Assembly (NCBI RefSeq): GCF_000185145.2
Contig: NZ_GL833119.1
Coordinates: 434,001 to 498,000 of the forward strand
From: Hoylesella oralis ATCC 33269
Lineage (GTDB): Bacteria; Bacteroidota; Bacteroidia; Bacteroidales; Bacteroidaceae
DNA: 64,000 nucleotides
Reading direction: 5' to 3'
Below, piece after piece: positions 38,708 through 47,173 of this stretch. Made by a program: the position numbers and the translations under genes. The notes under the pieces are model-generated. The model was given only the letters and a program-made list of their open reading frames with translations. It had not been told where the DNA came from and did no database searches. Each line of letters begins with the position of its first letter. The stretch's first letter is position 1.

Positions 38708-39259
38708 ATGATGGAAAATAATAAGAAAAAGAATTTTCTAAAGGCATTAAGGTTTTGTTTACCCCTTTACCTTTTTACCCTTTTACCTTTAAACATGAGC
38801 GCTCAGAAGTTCGCATTGGTCGATATGGAGTATATTCTTAAAAACATACCTGCCTATGAACGCGCCAACGAACAACTGAACCAAGTAAGCAAAAAATGGC
38901 AGGCAGAGGTAGAAGCGCTAAACACTGAGGCGTCTACTATGTACAAGAATTATCAGAACGAAGTGGTATTTCTTTCCGAAGAGCAAAAGAAAACCCGCCA
39001 AGAATCTATCATGAATAAAGAAAAGGAGGCCTCTGATTTGAAGAAAAAATACTTCGGTCCTGAAGGTGAACTATTCAAGAAGCGCACCAGTCTGATATCT
39101 CCGATACAAGAAGAAATCTATAATGCCGTTAAAGAAATATCCGAATTACGAGGCTATTCGCTCGTTGTAGACCGTGCATCCAATTCGGGCATCGTTTTCG
39201 GATCGCCCAAAGTAGATATCAGCAACGAAGTATTACAGAAGTTAGGCTATGCCAATTAA
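38708..39259 (+). CDS. Skp/OmpH-family periplasmic chaperone 1
   Basis: A 183-residue OmpH-like protein: signal peptide to about residue 33 (LPLNMSAQ), a beta-strand core with FALVDMEYILKNIPAYERA, a long charged coiled-coil, and the returning LVVDRASNSGIVFGSP strand. Skp holds unfolded outer-membrane proteins for BamA, which fits its place right after bamA. An ATG-ATG start is preceded by GGAGG, an unusually strong Shine-Dalgarno for this phylum. The signal-peptide codons are a C/T-only repeat (see findings). Confidence 0.92.
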   Translation: MMENNKKKNFLKALRFCLPLYLFTLLPLNMSAQKFALVDMEYILKNIPAYERANEQLNQVSKKWQAEVEALNTEASTMYKNYQNEVVFLSEEQKKTRQESIMNKEKEASDLKKKYFGPEGELFKKRTSLISPIQEEIYNAVKEISELRGYSLVVDRASNSGIVFGSPKVDISNEVLQKLGYAN

Positions 39260-39372
39260 GAGAGCGTTTTCTTTGTATTCCCCTTTTAAATAAGAACTGC
39301 AAATACGCTAAATATAGGGGTTTACGTAAGAATATTTAGGGATTTCCTCTCTTCGGTTTTAAACATAATACA

Positions 39373-39380
39373 TATATTTG
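39373..39380 (+). promoter_or_regulatory. -7 box before Skp 2
   Basis: TATATTTG is an exact TAnnTTTG match located 33 bases before the ATG at 39414; no clear -33 box. It suggests the second and third chaperones can be transcribed separately from bamA. Confidence 0.5.
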
Positions 39381-39413
39381 CACAATAATCGATTAATAAA
39401 TAAATTATAGAAA

Positions 39414-39914
39414 ATGAAAAAGCTTATTTTAATGTTGATGCTTTTTGCACCAATGTCGATGTTTGCACAAAAGTTCGGACACATTAATGCACAGCAAGTA
39501 ATGAACGACATGCCCGAGTTTGTGAAAGCACGTGGCGAACTTGAGGCTACTGCCAAGCAATACGAAAACGATTTGAAGGCTATGCAGGAAGAGCTACAGC
39601 GTAAGTCTGAAGAATACGACAAGACCAAAAGTACGATGAATGCTACCAAACAGAAAGAGACAGAGGCCGCATTACAGAGCATGTATCAAAAGGTGCAGCA
39701 AACCTATCAGGACAATTCACAGAATATCCAAAAGGCACAGCAAGAGAAAATGCAGCCTATCACGACCAAACTCGTAAACGCTATTCAGGCAGTAGGTAAG
39801 GCAGGCGGCTATGTTTATATTATGGATGTGGCATCCGGCATTCCCTATATCAGCGAAACACTTAGCGAGGATGTTACTTCTAAGGTAAAGGCTGAGCTGG
39901 CCAAAATGAAATAA
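39414..39914 (+). CDS. Skp/OmpH-family periplasmic chaperone 2
   Basis: A 166-residue homolog of the preceding gene: signal peptide 1-18 (APMSMFAQ), KFGHINAQQVMNDMPEF, a long coiled-coil rich in Glu, Lys and Gln (about 40-120), then GYVYIMDVASGIPYISETLSEDVT. The arrangement is that of Skp, whose trimers clasp unfolded barrels. It has its own promoter and a downstream hairpin, so it may be a one-gene transcript with partial readthrough. Confidence 0.92.
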   Translation: MKKLILMLMLFAPMSMFAQKFGHINAQQVMNDMPEFVKARGELEATAKQYENDLKAMQEELQRKSEEYDKTKSTMNATKQKETEAALQSMYQKVQQTYQDNSQNIQKAQQEKMQPITTKLVNAIQAVGKAGGYVYIMDVASGIPYISETLSEDVTSKVKAELAKMK

Positions 39915-39948
39915 TAACGAAGAAAACCTCTGCAAGCCGGAGGTACCA

Positions 39949-39981
39949 AAGGGTGAAAACGCGGCAGGCGTTCTCACCCTT
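39949..39981 (+). terminator. Hairpin after Skp 2
   Basis: A 14-bp stem with one mismatch (AAGGGTGAAAACGC at 39949-39962, GCGTTCTCACCCTT at 39968-39981) around a 5-base loop. The TTC-TATC tail is only moderately T-rich. Confidence 0.65.
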
Positions 39982-40108
39982 CTATCTATACAAAGAGTTG
40001 AACTTTCGCAAGTTCACAGCCTATCGGAAGTTAACGGGAAAGTTCTTATTTACCGACTTTCCCTAATTTCCCCAAAAATAGACCGAAAGATTAGTTTTTA
40101 AAAAGATT

Positions 40109-40618
40109 ATGAAGAAATTACTTCTATTTATCGTTCTATTGTCGATATCTTTTGTTGTACAGGCACAAGAACGCCGGTTTAAGTTCGGTTTTATCAGCTA
40201 CGATGCAGCAATAAAGGCCATGCCGGAGTATGTAATATCGCAGAAAAACCTGTCGGACCTTAAAAGTAAGTACGATGCAGAAACCAAACGTTCCGAAGAC
40301 GAGTTCAACAGAAAGTACGAAGAGTTCCTCGACGGGCAGCGCGACTTTGCCCCCTCTATCCTTCAGAAGCGGCAGGCAGAGTTGCAAGATATGATACAAA
40401 AGAATGTAGCTTTCAAGAACGAGTCGCGTCGTTTGCTGCAGCAAGCAGAGATAGATGCATATACTCCGCTGCGTACCAAGCTGTCATCATTGCTTCAAAC
40501 CATCGGAAAAGAACGGGGTTATGCCTTTATTCTGAATACAGACAATAATGCTGTGCCGTTTGTAGACCTGTCGTTGGGCGAAGATGTTATCGGTTTTGTT
40601 AAGGAAACATTTAAGTAA
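40109..40618 (+). CDS. Skp/OmpH-family periplasmic chaperone 3
   Basis: A 169-residue third member of the family: signal peptide 1-19 (SFVVQAQ), RFKFGFISYDAAIKAMPEY, a coiled-coil with SKYDAETKRSEDEFNRKYEE, and the closing strand RGYAFILNTDNNAVPFVD. It is more divergent than chaperones 1 and 2. Its stop codon overlaps the murI start (TAATG), so the two are translationally coupled. Confidence 0.9.
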   Translation: MKKLLLFIVLLSISFVVQAQERRFKFGFISYDAAIKAMPEYVISQKNLSDLKSKYDAETKRSEDEFNRKYEEFLDGQRDFAPSILQKRQAELQDMIQKNVAFKNESRRLLQQAEIDAYTPLRTKLSSLLQTIGKERGYAFILNTDNNAVPFVDLSLGEDVIGFVKETFK

Positions 40619-41460
40619 TGAAACTTTCCCAAGTACCCGGACCTATCGGAGTCTTTGATTCTGGCTATGGTGGATTGACCATACTCCACGGCATTCGCCA
40701 ACTTCTACCTCGGTATGATTATATGTATTTGGGCGATAATGCGCGTGCTCCTTACGGTTCGCGGTCTTTCGACGTGGTATATGAGTTTACCCGACAGGCA
40801 GTAGCCAAGCTATTCGAGATGGGTTGCCATTTGGTAATACTCGGTTGCAATACGGCTTCGGCAAAAGCATTGCGTACCATACAGCGGCAAGACCTGCCGG
40901 TGTGGGACGCCGAGCGCAGGGTGCTGGGGGTAATACGCCCTACGGCAGAGGTCATCGGTACCCTTACCAAAAGCCGACATGTGGGACTATTGGCTACCGA
41001 AGGAACCGTACGTAGCGAGAGCTATAAACTCGAAATACGGAAACTATACCCCGATATCAAGGTTACCGGAGTGCCATGCCCGCTGTGGGTTCCTATTATT
41101 GAAAACAACGAAGCCGATAGTCCCGGGGCCGATTATTTTGTACAGAAAAGCATTCATCAGCTAATGACTCTTGATCCGCAGATAGACACTATCATCCTCG
41201 GTTGCACCCATTATCCGTTACTTATGCCAAAAATATCGAAGTATGTAGGCAAAGGCGTACGCGTTGTTCCGCAGGGCGAATATGTGGCAAAGAGCCTTAA
41301 AGATTATCTGCATCGCCATGAAACCATCGAAAAAAAGTGCACCAAAGAGGGCACCTGCCGCTATTTTACTACCGAAAACCCCGAAAAATTCAAGGAAAGC
41401 GCACAGATATTCCTGCACAAACAGGTGAACGTAGCGCATATAGATTTAGAAACCGTTTGA
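40618..41460 (+). CDS. murI: Glutamate racemase
   Basis: A 280-residue cytoplasmic enzyme making D-glutamate for peptidoglycan. Both catalytic-cysteine motifs are present, ILGCNTASAKAL and IILGCTHYPLLMP, together with GVFDSGYGGLT at the N-terminus and YLGDNARAPYG. Length is normal. The start codon shares one base with the stop of the third Skp gene. Confidence 0.96.
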   Translation: MKLSQVPGPIGVFDSGYGGLTILHGIRQLLPRYDYMYLGDNARAPYGSRSFDVVYEFTRQAVAKLFEMGCHLVILGCNTASAKALRTIQRQDLPVWDAERRVLGVIRPTAEVIGTLTKSRHVGLLATEGTVRSESYKLEIRKLYPDIKVTGVPCPLWVPIIENNEADSPGADYFVQKSIHQLMTLDPQIDTIILGCTHYPLLMPKISKYVGKGVRVVPQGEYVAKSLKDYLHRHETIEKKCTKEGTCRYFTTENPEKFKESAQIFLHKQVNVAHIDLETV

Positions 41461-41812
41461 GCTAAGCAAACAGAAAATTAAGCAAAGACGAGATTACCTT
41501 TTTCTGTATCCCTATCAAACATTATTTCTTTCTTAAAGCTATTCCCGTTTCATATTTGCACCCTGATAAAGTTATGCTTTATTACATTGGGAGTCAGCTT
41601 ATCTAAAACTTATAAAGATAGCATTTGCCTATTGAAAGAATTTAGACAGGCCAAAAGCCATTCGCAAGTAGATGTAAAACGGAGAAATGCCTTTCTATAT
41701 GGCTTATAAATACAGAATATAAGCCATATACTGCCAATGTAAGAAACTTAGAATGCCTATATTTTAACGCACCGAAAAACAAATAACGCTTATTGTTTAC
41801 GGAGAGAAATAA
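41461..41812. other. Intergenic spacer with a perfect AT-rich inverted repeat
   Basis: No gene is convincing here; a 64-codon minus frame at 41642-41836 has no recognisable features. A perfect 13-bp inverted repeat (TATATGGCTTATA at 41696-41708, TATAAGCCATATA at 41718-41730, loop 9) has no T-run and no obvious role. Confidence 0.6.
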
Positions 41813-41860
41813 AACAAGAGTTCCTGCAAATTGCACAATGCACTTGCAGGAACTCTTGTT
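41813..41860 (-). terminator. Terminator of the minus-strand adhesin/peptide operon
   Basis: A perfect 17-bp stem (41813-41829 with 41844-41860) with a 14-base loop, 34 bases past the stop of the small peptide gene. On the minus strand it is followed by TTTTATTT, and on the plus strand by GTTTTTA, so it can work in both directions. Confidence 0.85.
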
Positions 41861-41893
41861 GTTTTTACTTATTATATCTTTATTTCGCTGTTT

Positions 41894-42088
41894 TCAGTCG
41901 CCCCACTCGTCCCAAAAATCGTTTGGTTTGGCGCCGATACCTCCGTCAGGATCTCCTTCTATCGGAGGTTTTTGGTCGGTATTCCCATCTCCATCGTTAT
42001 CGAATTGGGAAGCTCCCGGTATTTTTAACAACTCATCAAGATCGATCCTCAAATCTTTTGTTTCGGGTTTGATATATTTATTTTTCAT
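41894..42088 (-). CDS. Small secreted peptide precursor with double-glycine-type leader
   Basis: A 64-residue protein. The ATG at 42088 is preferred (AGGA lies 8-11 bases upstream); an in-frame ATG at 42103 would add five residues. Residues 1-26 fit the double-glycine leader consensus: Ile at -12, Glu-Leu at -8/-7, Ile at -4, Gly-Ala at -2/-1 (segment RIDLDELLKIPGA). Such leaders are cut and exported by C39-peptidase ABC transporters. The remaining 38 residues are acidic, rich in Asp, Gly and Pro, contain a DNDGDGN loop (DxDxDG calcium-loop pattern) and end in a Trp/Asp-rich tail. No transporter is encoded here. It is the last gene of the operon, just after the 726-residue protein. Confidence 0.75.
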   Translation of the reverse strand: MKNKYIKPETKDLRIDLDELLKIPGASQFDNDGDGNTDQKPPIEGDPDGGIGAKPNDFWDEWGD

Positions 42089-42106
42089 CAGAATATTCCT
42101 CATCTT

Positions 42107-44287
42107 TTATTTTACGATATATTTTTTATTATTCATAATGTAAATGCCTTTAGGCAATCCTTCAACTGAAGTAGCATTTCGGCGTACTACTTGTCCGTTC
42201 ATATTGTAGACGGTTGCCGGAGTTGTGGCGGTAGAATCGTTTGTAATGCCGTCTATTCCGGTTATATTACCTTCTTCTATACCATCTACATAGAATATCA
42301 ACCTCTTTGCTTGTGCCTCGGAACCTGTGGCAATCCAACAACGGAAGCCCTTCACAGGAAGTTTACTTTGAGTGTAATGCCACTTTCCGTTATTAGCACC
42401 GAGCACATAAGAGTAGGCCGGAACTGTTGGAGATTGCATATTGATAAGCGATCCGCAGAACTGCAGTTTGCCGTCTGTGGTTGTCGAAGATGTAGAAGAT
42501 TCCTTTACAATGCCATCCGAATAATCTGTTGATGGATCGGTGGTTAATGTTACGTTGTTGATAACATAATAATCACCCGTAACAGTTACGTGCGTAGTAT
42601 TGTCTTTCAGCAGCTTATCGTACGTTCCGCTACCGGTAGGAGCCTTGGTTGGCCTGATTATGTAAAGCGAATTTGCTTCGAGTGCAGTTGTATTATCATC
42701 AGTCAGATCTACGGAAGTAAAGTCTATTCTTTGCTTAAGACTGGTAGACTGTTTGGGCATTTTAGAGAGTTTTACATCTTCTCCGAATGCTGTTTTCACC
42801 TGACTGGCTTTAAGAGAAACGGGCAATACGATAGAACTCCATTGGCCTTCTTTCATAGTACGTTTTAATATGAGCGTACTTGCAGCTTGAGAATCAACCT
42901 GCTGTGAGATATAATTTAAAGATGTCTCGTCTTCAGACAATACCATATCACGATTACCACAATACTGCAATTGGAAGTTATCCCAGCAAGTCCAATCAAG
43001 GTTTTTCCTAGAACCCGATATTTTGATACCGATTTCTAAGATATCTCCATCATGCGGAACATACACAAGAATGGAATTCTCATATCCACCCTTTGCAAAT
43101 AGTTTACCTGCTTTAACGTACGGACTTTCTATAGAAACATCATCTTTTGTGTATATATGCTTCATATCTTCCACTGTATACTCAATATCATCTTTAAGAG
43201 TTTCTAATCTTGTTCTTACATTAGAACGATCTTCTGTTGCTCCCTGAACTTTTGCAAATAATCTTGATACCATACCACTACTATATGCTTTATAAAAGCC
43301 ATTGCAAGATACTCTATACCAACCTGCCTTTAATGTGGTTACGTTTTGTTTAACAGTTCCATTTGCTTTGTCATGATAACCGAGATTGCGTACATTGGCA
43401 TTGGTATAACCTGCGTAAGTTGCCATATATGTATTACTACTAATAGAACCGTTGCCTACATAATAAGTTTCTTCCTTAGAAGGATTGAAAAGAAATTTGT
43501 CATCATGAGTACCAACGATGCCTTCGCTTGTAACCCATTTATCTATATACGTATTACCACGCTCGAAATTTTGATCGTAGATAAGGAATGTTGCATCAGC
43601 AGGATCTTCATCTGAAGCGTATGTCTCTTTAAAAGCTTCTTTTAAATCTTTTTTCGTAATTATTTTCCATTGGCTGTATTCACCATTAGGAGTATTAGGA
43701 TATTCGATATCATAGTTTTTTCCCGTACCGGTTGTTGCCATTGTCAGATAACGGGTTCCACCCATTCCTTCAGTCGTCTCGCTATTATAGAATGAGATAT
43801 GGTAGGTCTTGCTACCCGTAGATGTCTCTTTAAATGTCCAATCCAAAATACCATTTTTATGAGTAGTATTCGTAAAGGGATCTTTCCAATCTACACCTCT
43901 ATCTACATATACATGGTTATAGTTGATTTTATCGTTATATCCCGGTGTATCCATACGGCGTCCGAAAGCAATATTCTTTCCTTCTGTTGTAACTAAAGGC
44001 CCGGTCATCCGATAATAAGTAGAACTTGATTTCTGGATATGTACCGTCATACCAACATTAAACCCTACAACTACGGTACCCCAATAGCTACCGGTATTGA
44101 GATATTCGCCGGTCCCTACGTTGTATAGATAGACTGTTCCCATGTCTTCGTCAGTTTCATCAGCAACCGTAGATACGGAATTTCCTATCCATTCATGATT
44201 TGCATCCTGTCCTTGTGCCATTAACATATTCGGGAAGCAAAAGCCGAGTAGGCATAAGACTGATAAATAAAAATACTTTTTCTTCAT
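42107..44287 (-). CDS. Secreted adhesin-like protein, tandem copy 2
   Basis: A 726-residue exported protein (signal peptide 1-24, NMLMAQGQ). The first part (about 50-220) has a ricin-like look (VYLYNVGTGEYLNTGSYWG). A middle jelly-roll-like module (about 240-450) contains KAGWYRVSCNGFYKAY and ILVYVPHDGDILEIGIK with WDNFQLQYCG, like carbohydrate-binding modules. A beta domain follows (TMKEGQWSSIVLPVSL). The C-terminus VYNMNGQVVRR...GLPKGIYIMNNKKYIVK is a short sorting-tail-like end common in Prevotella secreted proteins. No catalytic motif. The whole protein is paralogous to the next gene upstream. Surface binding is the likely role (inference). Confidence 0.75.
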   Translation of the reverse strand: MKKKYFYLSVLCLLGFCFPNMLMAQGQDANHEWIGNSVSTVADETDEDMGTVYLYNVGTGEYLNTGSYWGTVVVGFNVGMTVHIQKSSSTYYRMTGPLVTTEGKNIAFGRRMDTPGYNDKINYNHVYVDRGVDWKDPFTNTTHKNGILDWTFKETSTGSKTYHISFYNSETTEGMGGTRYLTMATTGTGKNYDIEYPNTPNGEYSQWKIITKKDLKEAFKETYASDEDPADATFLIYDQNFERGNTYIDKWVTSEGIVGTHDDKFLFNPSKEETYYVGNGSISSNTYMATYAGYTNANVRNLGYHDKANGTVKQNVTTLKAGWYRVSCNGFYKAYSSGMVSRLFAKVQGATEDRSNVRTRLETLKDDIEYTVEDMKHIYTKDDVSIESPYVKAGKLFAKGGYENSILVYVPHDGDILEIGIKISGSRKNLDWTCWDNFQLQYCGNRDMVLSEDETSLNYISQQVDSQAASTLILKRTMKEGQWSSIVLPVSLKASQVKTAFGEDVKLSKMPKQSTSLKQRIDFTSVDLTDDNTTALEANSLYIIRPTKAPTGSGTYDKLLKDNTTHVTVTGDYYVINNVTLTTDPSTDYSDGIVKESSTSSTTTDGKLQFCGSLINMQSPTVPAYSYVLGANNGKWHYTQSKLPVKGFRCWIATGSEAQAKRLIFYVDGIEEGNITGIDGITNDSTATTPATVYNMNGQVVRRNATSVEGLPKGIYIMNNKKYIVK

Positions 44288-44318
44288 CTCTTCACTTTTA
44301 TATAATTATTCATATATT

Positions 44319-46484
44319 TTATTTTACGATATACTTTTTGTTATTCATAATGTAAATACCTTTAGGCAATCCTTCAACTGAAGTAGCATTACGACGCACT
44401 ACTTGTCCGTTTATATTGTATACAGTACCCGAAAGTATTTCAGATGTATTGATAACATTTTGGTCAATTGCTGTTGTATAACCCTCTTCTACTCCATCGA
44501 TAAAGAATGATATTGTCTTTGCTTGTGCATCAGAACTTGTCGCTATCCAGCAACGAAAACCGTTGATAGGAAGCGGATGTTGTGTGAAATACCATTTCCC
44601 ATCCTTGGCTCCTAACACATATGAATTGGCAGGAACAATATTTGTTGTCTGCTTAATTTGCGTTCCACAGAACTGTAACTTTTGGTCAACAGTGGTCGAA
44701 ATCTTGGTATTTTCTTTAAATGTAGCAGTCGGAGCAGTTTTTAATGTAACGTTGTTAATAGTGTAATAAGGAGCCTGTACAGTTATCGTATTACCTGTTT
44801 CAATAATTTTCGAATAAGAACCATCTGTAACATTTGCATTTCTTGTAGGTTTCATAATATAGAGTCTCGATGGTTCTATTACCACATCATCGTCGTTAGT
44901 GAGACTTACAGTTTCGAAATCTATCCGCGATGGTATGCTTTCGTCTTGTCCTTTTAGTTTAGAGAGCTTAGCTTGATCGCCGAAAGCTGTCTTGAATTGG
45001 GCTGCAGTAAGCGACACGGGAAGCGTGATAGAATTCCATAATCCGGGCGTCATCGTGCGCTTCAGTATCAGCGTATAAGCATTATTCGGATTAGTTTGCT
45101 TTTCCATATAGTCAACAGAGGTCTGTGCTTCATCCAAAATCATATCGTTATTACCACAATATTGTAATTGGAAATTATCGAAAGCCGTCCAGTCCAAATC
45201 ACCTGTAGAGTTCTCTACTTTAATGCCGATATCAAGAATATCTCCATCGTTAGGAACATATACCAAGATAGAATTGTTATAAGTATTCTTCTCAAACAAT
45301 TGTGCTGCCTTGATATAAGGACTAATATCATTAATGTCCAAACCATTGTGTTTTGTCGATGTTTTAGTAAGATCGTCAACAGAATAGCTTATTTCACCAT
45401 ATAAATAATTCAATGTGGTAGATACATTCGACTTTCCATCATTACTATTTTGCACTTTTGCAAATAGACTTGCAGAGATATCGCTACCGTTGTCGGCATT
45501 ATAAAAACCATCGCATGATACTCTATACCAACCTTTCTTCAGCGTCTTAACCGACTGTGTCATCGTACCGTTTGCATTCTCGTTATGTCCTACGTTACGG
45601 ATAGAGCCAATCCAATACTTGCCGTAATGCCTTTGGTATTTATCGGCCATAATTCCTCTGTTACCGACAAAGAATGAGTAAGAGACTTCAGGAGAGAAGG
45701 CATGGGCATAAGCTCCCACATTTTCTTTGCTTGTAAGTCCGGTGCGTACCCATTTTACAACATCTGCATTGCTGATATCAAAGTTCTGATCGGCAATTAA
45801 GAAAGTAGCATCAGCAGGAGTCTCATTAGATGCAAACTGCTCTTTAAAGGCATCTTTTAGGTCTTTTAATGTAACAATCTGCCATAAACAGTTTTCATCT
45901 GTAGTATTTACAGATGTAGGATAATTTATTTCATTACGTTTTGTATCAGCATTTGTTGTAACGCTTAAATAACGTTTATCCCCAATAACACTATTTGTGC
46001 CATTATCGATATAAAGAGTATAATAGGTTTTTCCGTTACGACTAACATCCGTAATAACCCAATCGCAATGGTCTTGATCAGGGGTTTTTACACCGCGATC
46101 ACAATAAATACGATCCCAATCGAACTGTTTTTCACCATCGCTTGCACCGGGAGAAGGGAAACCTAAGTACTTTCCACTTTCGGTACTAATAGGACCTTGT
46201 ATCTTATAAGTTCCATTAGCATTCTTAGTTATAACGAGCGGCATCCCCACTTTGAAAGCAGAAATACTCGTTCCCCAATAACTACCTGTATTCAAGTATT
46301 TGCCTGAACCTACATTATACAAATAAAAAGTTTTCACATCGTGATCGGTACTTGTCATCACTGTACTAACAGTATTACCAATCCATTTGAATTTAGAATC
46401 TTGTCCTTGCGCCATAAGTGCAAGCGATTGTACCAATCCTAACACTATAAGAATTGGATAACAGAATAAACGTATTCCTCTCAT
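44319..46484 (-). CDS. Secreted adhesin-like protein, tandem copy 1
   Basis: A 721-residue paralog of the preceding entry with the same order of parts: signal peptide (about 1-25, LALMAQGQ), TFYLYNVGSGKYLNTGSYWG, KKGWYRVSCDGFYNAD, ILVYVPNDGDILDIGIK, FDNFQLQYCG, TMTPGLWNSITLPVSL and the same C-terminal tail. It is first in the operon and ends 31 bases before copy 2. The last 25 residues are identical between the copies although much of the rest has diverged. Function unknown beyond probable surface location. Confidence 0.75.
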   Translation of the reverse strand: MRGIRLFCYPILIVLGLVQSLALMAQGQDSKFKWIGNTVSTVMTSTDHDVKTFYLYNVGSGKYLNTGSYWGTSISAFKVGMPLVITKNANGTYKIQGPISTESGKYLGFPSPGASDGEKQFDWDRIYCDRGVKTPDQDHCDWVITDVSRNGKTYYTLYIDNGTNSVIGDKRYLSVTTNADTKRNEINYPTSVNTTDENCLWQIVTLKDLKDAFKEQFASNETPADATFLIADQNFDISNADVVKWVRTGLTSKENVGAYAHAFSPEVSYSFFVGNRGIMADKYQRHYGKYWIGSIRNVGHNENANGTMTQSVKTLKKGWYRVSCDGFYNADNGSDISASLFAKVQNSNDGKSNVSTTLNYLYGEISYSVDDLTKTSTKHNGLDINDISPYIKAAQLFEKNTYNNSILVYVPNDGDILDIGIKVENSTGDLDWTAFDNFQLQYCGNNDMILDEAQTSVDYMEKQTNPNNAYTLILKRTMTPGLWNSITLPVSLTAAQFKTAFGDQAKLSKLKGQDESIPSRIDFETVSLTNDDDVVIEPSRLYIMKPTRNANVTDGSYSKIIETGNTITVQAPYYTINNVTLKTAPTATFKENTKISTTVDQKLQFCGTQIKQTTNIVPANSYVLGAKDGKWYFTQHPLPINGFRCWIATSSDAQAKTISFFIDGVEEGYTTAIDQNVINTSEILSGTVYNINGQVVRRNATSVEGLPKGIYIMNNKKYIVK

Positions 46485-46578
46485 ATCGCAAAAATAAATG
46501 TAATTTTAATAACTCTCTATGATGTTTGTTATATCACTGCATTTTATATGTAAACTAACGTTTTAAGCATTTGCCGTG

Positions 46579-46586
46579 CAAAATTA
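46579..46586 (-). promoter_or_regulatory. -7 box of the adhesin/peptide operon
   Basis: On the minus strand the bases read TAATTTTG, an exact TAnnTTTG match, giving a leader of about 85-90 bases before the ATG at 46484. The -33 region is T-rich without an exact TTTG. Confidence 0.55.
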
Positions 46587-47173
46587 ATTCTTTTTTATAT
46601 AAAAAGTCGTATTGTTTCCAAAAGTTCTCATAAAACTAACATAATTTATTGTTTATTATATAATCACTTTGTAAAATAAACAAAAATTTACTGTTAGGAT
46701 TGAAGAGTTCTAATTTAAGACTGAATTATATACTGTTTCAGAAAATAAACAAAGAAACCTATATAGATTATTCGCTGTAATTGTTCCGTTTCTATTTACA
46801 ATACTATTGGCCTGCCCTCGTTCTATTATTCTATTGTTGATATCCAATTATTACCGTAATTGGGCAAATCATTAGTTCATTTACCGACCGGTATCGCGGC
46901 ATCTCAAACAATCGGAACAAAACGGCATGTACTGCCGTAAGCCTGCTTTCGTAAACTAAAAGAAATAAAAGCGGCAATAAAATAATCGTATTTATTCAAT
47001 ATATCGCAGCAGATTGCCACAACGACAATTATCAAGCATATAACTTAAGTACAATAACACATCCGTATAAAGTAGATACAAACTACATGTATCTCTCTTA
47101 TTTTATACATGTTATAAAATAAGGTGCACCAAATAGTTATAACAATAGAAAAATATACTTCGATCAAGAGTTG
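46587..47173. other. AT-rich intergenic region without visible gene
   Basis: Nearly 590 bases with no supported reading frame. Two copies of the palindrome GTTATAAC occur about 40 bases apart near the end of the trmH-type gene. Nothing else stands out. Confidence 0.55.

Noticed and set aside
41642..41836. A 64-codon minus-strand frame downstream of the peptide gene
   Set aside because: It crosses the terminator hairpin and has no signal peptide, motif or ribosome-binding site.
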